This document shows positions 35,508-50,500 of a stretch of 64,000 bases of DNA, one piece after another. The position numbers and the translations under genes are program-made. The notes under the pieces were generated by a model, which worked only from the letters and a program-made list of their open reading frames with translations, did not search any database and was not told the DNA's origin. This DNA is from Acanthochromis polyacanthus. Taxonomy: Eukaryota; Chordata; Actinopteri; Pomacentridae. Each line of letters begins with the position of its first letter. The stretch's first letter is position 1. The stretch lies in contig NC_067127.1 of assembly GCF_021347895.1 (NCBI RefSeq), positions 18,448,984-18,512,983 on the forward strand, given 5' to 3'.

Positions 35508-38500
35508 ATGCGCGTCTGTCCGCTGCTGGTCTTCCTCTGTCTGCTGAGCGCTGGACGCCCTCAGAAGTTCTCCGCTCTCACGGTATGAAGAGTCGAATAC
35601 CTGCTAGAATATTTATCATTTTCTGCCATGTGTAAAAGATGATTTCACGGTAATGTTTGTGCATTCCGTGCGTAAAATTAGCAGTTTCATTTTTAAAACA
35701 ATAGATATGTGCTTTTAAAGAAACTTTTTCAAACTCAACATTTTTGTGAGCTTTTCCTCCAATTGTCTGATTTAACTGTATGAAAATACTATTTATAGTA
35801 AATATAGAGATACATTTCAGATCCATCATAACAGCATTGTGACCCTCATACTTAGATGAAATCACTCCAGAAGAAGTTTAACTTTTGATCTAAAGTCTGG
35901 AGAGCACCAAGTAGAGAGCTTTGTGTTGAAAAACAAGTCTTTGTGTTTTCTGTTCAGTCAGGTAAACTCAGTGTCCCTGTGGTTCAGGGTCTCTGCACAG
36001 TGTGTTTAAGCTGCTGGCTTGCCTGAGCGGAGCTGACTGGTCTGTTAGCAGCATCTCTGCGGTTTGCTTTTATAGCCCTTACCTACCTGCCAGCTTCTCC
36101 TCTTGTCTGTCCTCATTACTCTTAGTGGCTCTTCAGAGGCTGAGCTGCTCAGTGTGATCAGCTTTCCTGCACCAAAGCACATGGCACTGTTTACAGCAGC
36201 AGCATCCTTTCCATTTCACATAAAACTGCAAGAGAAAGTGCATCCTGAGGGGAATTTCATGGCCATGATCAAGTGCAGGTACAGTGCTAAAGGAGGATTA
36301 ATAGAGAGTGGAATGTGCACTGTCAGAGGCTTTCCCCCCTTAATTTACAGGTTGATGTGAGGGCCGCCTCCCCAGCACTGTTATTTATGGTTTGAGTGAA
36401 GATGCCTCAGTATTCAATTGGAAACAAATGGCTGTGAGTTGTTAACCTGCAGGTGAAGGGTCGGAGATCTTTTCTCCCTGACGGCAGTGTGGAGCTGTGG
36501 AATGTGGGAGGAAGTGTTGCACTGAGCAGATGCTCCCCTGAATTGATACATTTACACACAAGTGTAAATGAGTGATAATGTGTGTGTAGTGTGCACTTCT
36601 TCATAGGTGTCATGGGGGGTAATATTTACCTGGCAGTTAATGGAAAAGTTACACAAGTACAGCTGTGTTTTAATATGACACAGCATCCATTATGTTCTGG
36701 ATATGACTGTAAGAATGAGAGGCTTCTCTATTTCACTGCATGTTTCAGCAGTAACTGTGTCACGCCGCCCCACTGTGGTTCATTAGAGCTTCTTAATTGG
36801 AATAGCACATGGAGAACTGGACTTTCTTTTACACGACCTCTTGAGTGATTAATGGCTTATTTTTTGAGTGACACATGAGAGGTCATTGCTGGTTTCAAGA
36901 AAATGTCTCCATGTGATATTTTGTGCATATTTGAGGTCGAACAGGCAGTTAAATATATGGGATATTTGCCCAGGTTATTCATGAGGCAGACATTTTTCCA
37001 TGGTTTATGGAAGTATGAAATAGTGTGTGAAGAGATGAGGGCACACAGAACATTGGCTGTGTCTTTCTCAAACCGGTACAGAGAGATTTTAGAATAATAT
37101 ATGGACTCCGTTGCCCCCTGTGCTTTCATAAAATTGTGCACCTGCCCAAGGAGGCGTTTTCGTCATCATACGATCATCAGTGGCCTTTCACAACACCTCT
37201 GCTTCTTTTTAACATCATTCACAGCAATTAAATGCCTTTTTCTTTGATTGAGTCAGTAGGCTGGTTAAAGGCTGACACTTTCTTCCCTTTCCACCATGCT
37301 GGAAACTAATGATCCCCTTTGCATCCTCGCATCCACGCAGGAAACTCCCGCCAAGGCCATTTAACACGTTTGCCACGGCTCTCAGCTGGGGCCCCCATTG
37401 ACCCTGCGGGGCTGTGGTGTGAGGGGCCTCTCGGGGCGCTGGAAGCGGGGGCCTCCCAGCCCAGAAGGCCCTTATCAGCCTACAATGTGCTCTCTGCTGG
37501 AGGCTCGCCTCCTCCATACTCCATTCAATCCCACAATGCCGCAGAGCCAGGGGGAGGTAATAGGATTTGATTTGTATGCTGGTTGGTCTTGGAAAAAAAA
37601 TTTCCCTTACACTCCGCTTGTCTCGCCCTCTCTCGCCTGTCTCTTGTTCCTTTGCCAACCTCTTGCATTATTTGAGCAGATGCAAAAAGCATCTTCCAAG
37701 GGAGATCACACAAAGAAGAAAAAAGAAATTGTGAAAAAAAAAGAGCAACATAAAGAGAAAGGCAAACAGAGAAAGTGAGAGCCAGCTGTCTGGAAGAAGA
37801 CAAGAAAGGGATTTGAGCAATAAATAGATCTGAGTCACAATATGTGTTCTGTCTTGTACGAGTCTCCTTTTATGATAAATCGGGGTGGAAGCCTGAGCTG
37901 CTTGTGTCTAAGACGGAGGCCATCCATCACTCTCCACCATGTTGCTGTGCATGATGATGGTGCCGACTTAGAGAGGCTGGAGTGAGACATCAGGGGAGTG
38001 TCAGGGCTCTGCCTCAGCCTCACCCATCCATCACCACGGGCCAAACACACAGAGATCTGCAGCAGACAGCTAGCAAGCATTAGGTGTACACAGGAGGAAG
38101 AGGTCCTCAACACACCATTAGTCTCCGAAGCTTCTTCCTCTCACTGGCTTTCACATCTTATTTGTTGTCCTGCTTCAGTGTGGCCGACTGTGACTTTGAA
38201 ATCGATACTTGGATGTCTAATAGTGAATCTGGGTGGTTGATTTCACGGGTGGCTGATTTCATGGCTGGCTGTGTTTTTCCATGCTGCGTTCTTGGAGCTT
38301 TATCATAAACTTGCTGCACTCGGCGCTCTGCTGTGTGCTGTACAGTGGACATCTAGCAGGATGCTGAGCCGCTGAATGACTCTGTTTGGGTTGTCAGTCT
38401 GCTGGCTGGCAGGCGCTGATGCCGATAATGCCGGTGCGGTGTGAGCTCGGAGGCGAGCAGCATTGACTGTGTCGAGTGCTGGCGGGTCAGCACCAAGCAT

Positions 38501-41500
38501 GGCTGGATGCACTCAGACACTATTGGTGCAGTTAGTGGATTTGGGACGTTGTGAGCTTTGCAAAGACCCTCTTCGTGTGATCCTTCACAGCTGTGAGAGA
38601 CAGAGTGGATGGTGAGAGGAGATGACCGCTGCAAAAAAGATGTGTGAAGACCAGAGGGTGCAAGCAATCCAAGAAACTAAGAGACACTCACACCGGGCGG
38701 GGCAGGAGATTTTTAGACCTACTGTTCATAAAGAGAAACAGGCAAAGACTTAAGTGGAAAGAGAAATAGACAATTTCAGTCCAATAGTGCAGCAGTTCTG
38801 TAAATATAAGTTAAAATCTATCTTTGGCCATTGATTAAACCTTAAAAAGTCATCTCTGTGGTTCATAGTTACATATTTAGGAGTATTTTTCCAGGAAGTG
38901 TTACCCAAAAAAGGCTTAGATGTAACTCTACACAGTTGCATTCTCTAGAAATTGCAGATCTACACTGTCTCCACTCAGCCACTCCCTGATTATGGCAACT
39001 CAAGCTCACCTATACTCTTCTCAAACATTATACAGTTATTCTACTTTCTGCTGCACAATAGCAAGTTATAATACTGGACTATTCAGCCAAACATATTCAG
39101 GCATATTTATTCCAGCATATAAAAACACCACATGGACATGGTAACAGTAAAAAAATAAAAGAAAGATTTTCACCAGAGGGTATCTTTAACAGTCATTATT
39201 TTAAAGTCAGTAACAGGTGTTTAGTTTATTAAATCCATGTTACATCTGTCGAAACCATTTGAACTAAATTAATAAAATCTTCCAGCCAGAACCATTTTGG
39301 TTTACTGAAAAGTGGCAGCTTATTTTTGGATCCATGATCAATCGAAAAGAGCGAACTGAAAAAGTGGAAAATCTTCCCCAATTATGCCGCAACAGCATAA
39401 CTGGCAGCGGTTTTCAGTTTCAAGTTTCTCTTTCTTTTTATCTCAGCCACATACAAAGTACACAGTAGGATGAAGCTGTGTGTCTTCAGGACCATGAAGT
39501 GATGTGTCAACAGATATGTGATACAACAAACAGCATACAAGTGCAAACAACGTGTAGTGTTCAGATTCAGATTCACATAACATTGTGTTAAGTGTACACT
39601 TCTGAGTAAAAACTGGTTTATATGTATGAACATTTTTTTAATTGCCAAGTAGCAATTTAGCATTACCAAATTTTTCATGTTTCAAGTAGTCATCAAGGAG
39701 ACTAATAACTAATATTTATAGCCCATATACATTTACACCAAAAAATGAAATCTTGGTGGCAAAATTTTAAGTGATGCAAACTCCAACACGAAACTTAATT
39801 GAAATGCCTGTGTTTATTTATGTTTTCCATATGTTTGAATGAAAGGGGAACTATTCAATGTTTATAAAACATGTTCAGTGTAGATTGGCTTTTTGCTCAT
39901 GTGTTTACTCAGTCACCAACCAGGTAGTACTGTGGGCGGGATATTTATGAAGTCTGCCTTTATTTATTTATTTATTTATTGAAAAAAACAACCAATATTC
40001 AGAGAAAGACTGATATGGGACCCAATAACTGGCCAGGTTGTAATCGGTCACGCCCCAGGAACTATGCATTTGTAGTTGCTCAATAAAGGCATATTATAAG
40101 GAAGTATACTAACTTGAGTGTGTGGATATATCTGCAAGGCTAGACTGCATAAAATGCATATTATGCCTGCTGGGCAGCAGCAAGGAGATTTAAAAGTTAT
40201 TTGTGTATATGCAAATAAGGCACATATTTAAATGATTAAGGTCACTAACATTTTTCAGGTGTCGATGGCAACAGGGTGTAAAAGAGCCTGTCATCGGGGG
40301 AAGAAGCTGCTCCACAGTCTGGTTGAGTCTGCCTGGATGAATTCAACTTCTCTGGCTTGTGACCCTTTAAAACTGAAGCAGTGTAATTTTGATTCGTCAT
40401 TACAGATTATGGCCTTAATATAATGTGTAATGTTCATATTTCCCTTTTACATCGTTGAAGGGTTTTAGTGACCCAAAGACATAAAAGCATGCCTTTGATT
40501 AATGACCAGGGTCTCAATTCTCAACGCTCATCTTTCATCCTGACCTAAAAATGAAGTGAGAATGAGTCGTCCCTCTTCTTCCTAAATAACAGAATATGAG
40601 TGAATATGACCCCAGTGGATTGGAGTGCAGTGTTGGGTCCCTTTTTGATGCTTCGTGTCCTCCTCAGAATAACAAACAATTTTTAAAACTCGCTAAGCAA
40701 GGGCTCATAAAAAAATTCATTCACTCCAAAAGCCTCCTTCCTTCCCTCATGGCTCTGTTTGAACGGGCCTCCCCTCTCTGATCTCCACACGGGAAGATTT
40801 ATGAGCAGGGCTGACAGAGTGGGCTGCATCTCCCCCACTTGCCCAGGGCAACTCCCCGCTTCCCCGCCAACCCTCTTCCAGGTGCATGCAGCCCTGCAGC
40901 CCTGCTTGTCTGAACGCAGGGGGCTGCCACCAAACCTCATCTCTCACTTCATTTGTAAGATGTCAGACACAACAAATTTTATTTTATTGCCGATCATCCC
41001 ACCCTCTATGTGGATCTTTTCTTCTCAGCCTGTAAGTTGTCGTGCCATTCCTTTTGATCACTCAGAACAGACTTTTGAGTGAGGGCTTTGATAAGTGTGC
41101 TCATGTGAAAGAGAGAAACTTTCCGTCTTCTGTGAATACTTGACAGATTTTGGACGTTTGTTAATCCGCTGAAAACTGAACAAACTGTTCACAAAAAAGA
41201 GCAAACCTGAAAGAAAAAATGAGAGTGTTTCATGAGTGCAAATGTTTTTATTCTAGAAGAAGACAAAAAGAGCTCTCAGTAGTATTTATCTTTGGATATG
41301 ACTGACTGAAAACACCACCTGCATCAGAGTGTTTTTTGGCCTGTTTTTTTCCACTCTACTCAGGTCATTATTCCACTGAAATGAATGAATCACGCAAACT
41401 TTATGAAAACGCTCACATTGTAGCAGCACAAAGCTCACTGACATCTAGTTTATTCAGCCCCTCATTCACTGTCTTTTCATTCGTTGTAGCCGTCACAGCT

Positions 41501-44500
41501 TGTTGCCACCCCCCTTACCACCGCTGCCGCCCCATTGTGTGGCCTGGCGAGGGGGTTTCATACCACGGTGGCAGATACAATGGTGGCATTGACACAGGTG
41601 ATCCGATGCGTTCAGTCAGGAGTCTGCGTCCTTGTTTCTTTTTTCATGGCTGAGTAAAACATCCTTAAGAGCGATTCCAGGTAAATACCTGTGCAGGTGT
41701 TGGCATAGACAAAGAAAAGAGGAAGTGTCAGTCAAGTCTTCTCCAGCTCTTTTAGACAAAGATAAAGCTTGACTGCACCCTGACAGGCTTGTAGTGACAC
41801 TGCCTCACCCTTCAGTCTGTGCATTGTACTGTTTATCACTGCCTTTTAGTGTTTTTATTAACTAATGCTGCACTAAAAGTAGCAAAACAAAACACAGCTT
41901 TTATAATTTTGTCAATGGACGCCTGCCCTGCGACTGACTTTTTGGTGTTTTCATAAAACTCATTCACCCCTACACGAGCTCCAGTTGCTAGTCTTTATAA
42001 ATCCCTCCAGAATCACACCTGTTGTTGTGGAGATTATAGTATTTTGGTGCAGTTCCCAGAAATGGCTCATTTAGCAAACGTTTTCTCTGCTTATCTCCGA
42101 CTTTCTCACTTCTGCAGTTCCTGCGGGTGGATCAGGATAAGGAGTGCAACATGGAATGCAGCGGAGCTCCTCGCAAGCCCCTGTGTGCCTCCGACGGCAG
42201 GACCTTCACATCACGCTGCGAGTTCCTCCGAGCCAAGTGCCGCGACCCCCAGCTGGAGGTCATCCGAGGGCCATGCAAAGGTCAGGTCATGAGTCACGCT
42301 TCAGCGCCGCCTGATGCTCTCACATGCACAGAGGGGGTCACAGTCGAAACTTGTGGGTTAAATTCATTTCAGCATAATTGATTCTTTGAGTGCTGGGAGG
42401 ACAAGTGGGGTTGACACGGCGAGAGCGGGTGAGTGGGGGTTCGCTGCTGCCTGGCTGGTTTCATAATTTCACGCCATTTGTGTGATGAAGGAAGTGGCAT
42501 GAATTTGTCAGAATAATAAATTATTTTGTTTCAGTGGAGACGGGTTTCATGCATCCAAGAGCTTCCTCATTGATTTGAAATGGCTTGTGAAGTGAAGTTA
42601 TTATGCAGCGATGAGGACATTATGAATGGAATACCTTGACAAGAATTAATGGTCTCATTTTCATCATACTACATGTAAAGCTCTACATATGTGACCGATA
42701 GATTTCTAGGGATGAAAAGCAAAAGGGGAAGGAGAGTCAGTGAGGTCAAGCAGCTCACAGACTCCCTCATTGTTAGTCGTTGGAAGGAAGAACCCATACA
42801 CCCCAAAGCTTCAACTCCAAACCCTCTCACCCCCGCCCCACTCACTAACTCTATACTGCTAGTTCATCGCTCTGCAGACTGGGGACAATGCCCCATTCTT
42901 AGCCCATTACAATATTAGACCACTAATGCAGAGAATGTGAGCAAAAAGGTTTGCTTAAAAAGAAAGTCTCATATGATGGAAAAGCATTTCACGATTTTAT
43001 GCCCGTGCTGAGTCTCCATGGCGACGTCTCTAAGCGGACATCTGGATGTGGCGGACAGCGCCGGGACACAGAATAGAGGTTTCCAGCCAGGAAGCTGAAA
43101 GGGATGAGAGTCCATGAAAGTCGTATTGTATGCGTCAATAACATCAAGTCTATAAGAGTTGGGACCCCCTCCTGCTTCTCTCTGCTTCTGGACGGGAGGA
43201 CTGAAAGACACAACAGCAGCAGCAGCAACCGAGTCAGCAGCCGAAATAAACCAGAGGACCTAAAAGCACAGAGATGGGATTGTGTTTAAGGATGGTGAGA
43301 GTGGCACCACATTTGTTTTCTATCACTGCGCTCAGATGATTCAAGTGTCCTGTCATTTTTTCCAGTCAGCTTTTCGGTCGGAGCCCCCTGGAGAAAGACG
43401 ATGGTTTTGGGTTTTTCCACTGGAGCTAACTTTAGAGCTCCTCAGCTCACTGTTTTCCTCCATCCGGAACATCCAACGTCTTGCCGTGTCTCTTCACCAG
43501 TGACACACACACTAGACTGAGGGAAACCAGTGCACATTCCCCTGCATGTGTCTAATGGACCATCTGCTGTATGCCAGGCCAGCATCATGCAGCCTGCTGA
43601 CCAAACTGGTGAACGGTTTTAAACTTAAGCATGAGTCATTGTTTTAATGTGATTTGAACCTGCCAGATGAGCGCCGTGTGGCAACTCGTGTGTCACACCG
43701 AGTTACCATCAAAATCATCGCTGCCCAACATTTCCTAAAGGTTTGCACAGCTGCTGCTTTTGGCTAGGTGAGCTGAAACAGCTGCAGAATGACAGGATGA
43801 GCCATGATTCTGACTGCGAGATGTGAAAAGAGTTGAGGTGAAAAGTTGCTGACCCACATTTATATCAACAAGTACTCTGAGGGGACAGCTTGGGCAGGAC
43901 TTAGCAGACAGTCGAGGTTTAGGAGGAGAGTGAGACAGACATTAAGGAAGGTCAGGTTTTCCCTGTGCATCAGCCCTTTTCTTGGGTGACTGGAATGTTC
44001 TACAGGAGCAGCACGAGCTGCCTCACTCGGTAATGGCTTTACCACCAGGCACTGTGCAGGCTCGCCTGATTTGCTCCTAATAAGACCGGGGGTGTTGGTT
44101 CTATTCCCAGCCACACAAGTATCTGCTGCTTCCGAAACGTCTTGGATTGTTTCCCCACTGTCTCTCTTCTCTCCCTGCAGTTTTTTTTTTCTCATTCTTC
44201 ATCATCTGCGAGATTCAACATCTTCTTCGGACTTTTTAAGTATGTCGGTTTCATAGTTGTGCAGCAAAGGAAAATAGTTAGGCTGCGGGTTGAATCATGG
44301 GTCTCTGTGATGTGTAGTGATTCTGGTGATTTGTGGTGCTCCTCAGATACGTCCAGATGTGTCGCAGAGAAGAAGTACACAGAGCAGCAGGCCAAGAAGC
44401 TCTTCCCGCAGGTCTTTGTGCCTGTATGCAACCCTGATGGCACATACAGTGAGGTAACAAATAAAAAACACACATAAATTACACTTGTTTTGAGTTTGAG

Positions 44501-47500
44501 GCAAAAGTACTTGACAAGCGAGGCCACAGTTTCATACCGACGGGTAACATTTTGCAGGAATTGCTCTTTTCTCCTGCACGAATTCAGCTGGTAATGAGTT
44601 TTTATGCTGTTCCTTCACATTTTATTCTTGCAGATGCTCCTCCTACTGCAGCTCATGCTGGCTTTCATGTTTACATGCGGTTTTAATTGCAGGTTCAGTG
44701 CCACAGCTACACTGGATACTGCTGGTGTGTCAACCCCAATGGCCGACCCATCAGTGGCTCGGCAGTGGCCAATAAAAAACCTCGATGCCAAGGTGGGTAA
44801 AACCCAAACCCTATAATGGGCACCTCTCTGTAATGTACAAACACCGATGTTCAAACATACTGCGCTCTGAGTTCACCGCTCTAGGACAAGCATCTCATTT
44901 TGTAATAAGCCTGACATTTGGTTTCTGTAATTTTGTGTAGCAATAATGATAAATCGAATTCAACACAGCAAAGCATGGCATTCCATGCTTGTGGGGGGTG
45001 TAATCTTGAGTCCTGTGGGAAAGTGGTCAGCGACTGGACTGCCGGCCACAGGGTTTGAAAATCCGTACTGCAGAGTTGAGCAACAAAGTTTAACTGTAAG
45101 GAATGTAAGTGCTCTTGGAGGATAGCGTGTACCAAACAATCAAATAACCAATGCCACATGTCCCCCCTGTGCGTCTCTGTGGGGCTGCCTCGGAGGTTGC
45201 TGCTGCCTCGACAGTGAGAGGTCTCCAGGAGTAGCAGCAGTAGTTGCAGTAGTGTTTGTACTATAATTGCTAACCGTATTGTGTATATAAAGTCTGAAAA
45301 TGTAATAAAAAAACATGTCTGGTATCACGCAGTGTGTTCGTGATTGAAGCCAATGCGAATAAATCAACATTTGAAAAAAAAAAAAGTAGAATAAAGTCTT
45401 GTGGCTGTTTGTTGTTGTGTGACAAATTCTTAAAGTATGCCAAGGATTTCCTATTTATTGTCAAAAAAAATTAAGTCCAGAGTGTGGTGGTGACTTTTTA
45501 GTTAATCTGAGCCTTTCGCTTTTCAGGATCAAAACAGGAGAGAGCGACCACAAGAGAACCAGGTAAATCAGGTGAGACTTTAATTCAAGACAAATAAACT
45601 CTTAGAGGCACTCTGACTCTTCGTCAAGCATGTGTTTGTCCATGTGCATGTATGTATGTGTTCACTTGTATCTCTATTTGCCTGCATCTGTGTAAGGGAT
45701 GTGAAGACGGGTCACCTGTTAAGGCTTGCCTCTCTAATATTTTGTCAATTCAATAGAGTGTACGTAGCCTGAAGGCTGATATAAAAGCTGTCTGTTCCTC
45801 AGTGACAAGTCTAAGGAGAGAGTGTGTGGTAAGCTTTCATGCACACCGCCAGCAGCTACACTACTTATAACAGCCTGTTGTCTTTACCAGGCAGCCAAAC
45901 GGCCAGAAGCAGCCAGAATGGAGGGACACTGACTTCTTCTCTAACTTTACCTTTCTCATCTTGGTTCTTTTTCAGCCACAGTGTCATAAGATACAAGGAA
46001 ATGTTCGCACTTAACCCTCCAATCTACTTTCTCTCTGTCTCTCATCAAACATCTTCCTTCCTCCAGATATAGAACCACTAAGTTCACCTCCGACTCCACT
46101 GCAGAAATTGTATATCTTGCTCTCATCTTTTAAGAGACAATTTGTTTAACTGATGTGATTTGAAGCCTCACACAGAGTGTAATTTGGGTTTATTCAGATC
46201 GATTCCTTATGTGATAGTGTGTGTGTGTGTGTTTGCATGAGAAAGTGCACATACATCCGCTGGTGTTTGTCACATGGGTTATTCCTGTCAGTGTGACATT
46301 TACGTCTGCGCCTCGCTCTCTGTAAACAGTCTTGGGTATAGTGTCTGTCTGAGCCAGGCCAAGTCATTACACATAGATCAAGTGGGAATGCAAGACTTGA
46401 GAGAGGAGGAGGAATGGTGGGAGAGGGAAAAGAGCGAGGAAAGGAGGTGGAGGGGTGGGTTGTGGTTCAATCTGAACTGGTTGGATAAACAGGGTGGTGA
46501 AAAGCAGAATAAACTGTAGGTTTGTGGTGTGCCAGCACTGAAAATAGCAGTGATTGCATCAATATTTTGATTCAGCAGAAGCCCATCAGTACCTAAGCAT
46601 TCCACAGCAGCCTTCCGCTGCACTTTTATAATCTGAATTTAAGTTAAACACCAAATGCTGTGCTGTAAACCCAATTCTGCTGCTTGACTTGACAAATTCA
46701 TTCACATGCTGGAATCATATGCAGCTGACGACTGACTAACAGCAGTAAAACTAATGCCGTATGACCACAAATAGCACGGGGGTTTCCTGGCAGATGCTAA
46801 AAGAGGTGTTACAGTCATGTAAAAGGCCACAAAGTAAAGATAGGTCATTAGTGGTTTATCGTAAATCCAAATCATAAATACACTTTTTGAAATGGCATTT
46901 CCATCTTTGAAGGGAGCTGAGTAATAACATGTCTGCCGCAGTCAGTCACTCTGACTGTATGTATTTTTATCCACCAAATGTGTTAGAGAAGATGAATGTC
47001 TGGCATGGCAAAGTAAATGTAAAATCCTGATTTTTCAGTGGAAATCATTGTTAAAGAAATAACATTTTCAGCTTGAGGAGCCACCCATTAGACATTCCCT
47101 GACTCCCTCACACATTAACGGAGCTTTGCTTTAAGCGGAAGGAGTGACCCAATCTGAGGTTAACCACACCTTCGGCCGTGGTTTCACCCTAAGCGGTTCA
47201 AAACCTCCATCCCTGTCTCCCTCCTCCTGCAAATCAAACAAACAGAGACCAAACAAACATACTCGATTTTCCCACTGTTAATTGGTTCATCTCAGACTTG
47301 GCTACTGCATCTTTCACCTCTTCATGTCTCTCCCACCTTCGCACAGCTCTCATATCTGAAATGCAGGCAATGAATGGATGAAGAACAACATCAGGGGCAA
47401 CTGGTCATAATTCTCTCTTCATTTGTTATAACCGACCTCAATTTGTCCTCTATACCATAACCATCTCCTTTGTTGCATGAAGGCAAACCACGGGAATATG

Positions 47501-50500
47501 TGACCACTACACTGGTTTTCCTCTTCTCTTCTCTTATTGCAAGTCACCTCTTTGAAGTTTCAACACAGCCTCTCTTTGTCATTTTCTTCACCTCTGAATC
47601 CATCCTCCTTGACCGGGCAACGTGCAAATCTCACATAGTTAAGTGTTCTCTAATCTAGCTTACTCTCGTAATTGTAGTCTCCTTGCAAATATTCTCCATT
47701 CTAAATGCAGATGAGACCGGCCTAGTGGTGGACCCACAGCCTCCTGGAGATGAAGAAGGTGAGCTCTTATTCATCAGACCGTGAGTGCAAAATGTTTGAT
47801 ACTATGCCTGTGTTTACTGAGACGCCGCTAAGTGACTCGAAAGCGAAGTTCCAAAACATCCTTAAAAGGGAAAAGGAATCTGAGCACGAGGCAGTTGCAG
47901 CACCATGCGTCAAGAAAGGTCACAGGGGAAAATGTGATCGTAAAACATTTTGATAATGATAAGCTGTGAAGTATTTGATGGGCATTTTCAGCACAAGATG
48001 TGTTTTTATTCCTTTTTCCCATATGTTTGATATTGTTGGGGAATGTTACTAAGAGAACTACACTCAAGTACAAATTGGAGCCATTTATATTTTATGAGTC
48101 TTGTTTTCATGACGCTTTTTGTTTCTACTCTAGTACATCAGAGGGAAAAATATGTGTTTTTTAATTCACAGTATTTATCTAACAGCTTTGCTGAATATTT
48201 ACTTCACAAATAATAATTTCTGCACTAATAACATATGAACACACTGTAAAGTTTGATGTTTTGTCATCAAATGTAAGAGGTTTTCATCATTTCAGATTCA
48301 GAAATATAAAGATTTGCTGGTTTTCCTTTGAACTATTTGTATTATTTTTTTGTGAAAAGATCTTGAATTTTTGAAATTTGACCTGTTAATTGGACAAAAC
48401 AATCACAGTGGAGGTGTCACTTTAGGCTTTGGTAATTGTGATCCTGTTTTCTGAACATTTTAAGAACTATTTTTTAAACCAAAAAATCATTACCATCCAA
48501 ATAATTTGATTACTTAATAATGAAAATAGTTGTAGTGCTATACAAATTAGTTCATATTAGACTGCACCTCAACCAACTACAACAGTAAAATCTTACATTT
48601 ACATAAATAAGTGATAATGACCTAATGATACAACCACGGCAGACATGTTCCTGCGCTTTTTAAATACTTTGACCTCATTTTCCTCATCACATTTACAAAT
48701 GTTAAATTAGGTAACAATTAAAATGCAGAATTTTTACTTGCAGCTGAGTAATTACAATGTCCTTTTGACACTTTAACCCAAGAAAAGAATCTAATAACAC
48801 TGAAAGCAAGACTGCTATTTTTGTTTTGTGTTTTGGGGCATTTTTACTTTCATTTAACAGCAGAGAGAGACAAGAAATGTGGAGAAAGAGCAGAGAAATG
48901 ACCTGCAATAAAGCACCAAGAAAGCTAGTAACCGAACTAGAGTTTACTGATTCAATTTATATGTACCCTAAACACTCAGATATTGGGTCATCCTTGCAAT
49001 TTTAGCTTAATAATGGCCACTGACATCTCAAGTGACACTTAACAGACAGTAGTACAAGTTACAACATTGTATAACTGTAGCAGAAGAAGAGAAGATTTAT
49101 TAAGACATCAGTAATGTGTGTTTTACAGAAATATTGATCTTGTTGGTTAACGTTTTATATTGCGGTTTTACCATACTCACTTCTAATAATCTCCAGCAGG
49201 CAGAGGAAACAGATTCCTTCATTTCCAGTTCGATAAATATAACCTCTCACTGTGAATTGGAGGCAGAGTTGCATTTGAGCATTTAAATCAGTCTTTTATA
49301 TATTTCAAAGACAGTAATGTTTTATGATTTCATGCTAATGTGACCATTGGACAAGACTCACAGCAATAGATTACACTCCTTCTTTCTGCTGCTATATCTC
49401 TGGTCACAGCTGTCACATGTAATTTACTCTCCTCATCCACTGCAGCGGTTTGAGATACGATAACCTTGATGTGCATTTTCTAGTCTGTGAGTTTTGGAAC
49501 CACCAGGTTTGGCCCAGATGATATACGAGTGTGTTTCAGATCGGAGCTAATAAAGCTGTCTTGGTGCTTTCTTTCAGACATGATTTCGCAGTACCCCACT
49601 CTATGGACGGAGCAGGTCCGCAGCAGACAGCACAATAGAACCAGATCACCATGTGAGTTTCAAAGACCGCTTTTTCTTTAATGATGGCTATCGGGTGTTT
49701 GCAAACCTCAACTGAAAGCACACTGTGTTTTTCCGACTTGTGTGAGCAATCATGGTTTGAGGCTGTTCCTGTCTTTTAAGGACAGATGGTGGGTTGTGAA
49801 ACCAATACATCTTGGTGTTGGAGTGCGTCAGGCTTTGAGGATCTGCTTCTCTGTGGTTCTTTGCATTGCATCGTATCTGTAATTACCAGCACATGGCACA
49901 AACACAGGATCTGCTATTCTTCTGGCTGGTCCAGCCTGCTATCGTTTGACACACATACATGGTTATCTTCTTTATCACTCGCCTCTTCGCCCTTGGGGAA
50001 ATATGTTGCTTTCTGCAATATTTAGCTTCTGGTATAAAACAATACTACTTTTATGCTGGCCTAGAGATGAGAACCCTCTGTGCATGTGTGCATTTGTGTG
50101 TGAATCCCATTATCATAATTTACAACCAATAAAAAGCCAGAGAAATGCGGCATTGATGGTTTTGATTACCATGTGCTCTTTGGGGTATTGGGGTGAAAAA
50201 AAAAACACCCGCCCCAACAAAGAGAGGCCATACGGAGGAACTGGAGCGAAGAGAGTCAGTTGAGAAAGCGGGGAGGCATTTCATTTGGTCTCTTTTGTGT
50301 GGGTAAAGATCTCTAATGAAAATAAACAAAGAAAAGGGATATCCATAATCCTGCAGCAGCTTCCGAGCCTTGAGGCCTATGGTGACGAGAGGGAGAGATT
50401 GGGCGATGAAAGCCCTCATGGCCAGAAGAGCTCCTCTTCCATTCCTGAGTTTGACGCTCATATCTCTGTTGGAGAGCTGCACAGCAGAGAAAGTGGCTGC

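Noticed and set aside
37398..37778. 126-codon plus-strand frame in smoc2 intron 1
   Set aside because: It joins a GC-rich patch to an A/G-rich low-complexity tail (KKKEIVKKKEQ). No splice context fits.
44025..44115. tRNA-like segment with GGTTCTATTCCC
   Set aside because: Only the B-box-like word is convincing, and no cloverleaf could be drawn by eye.
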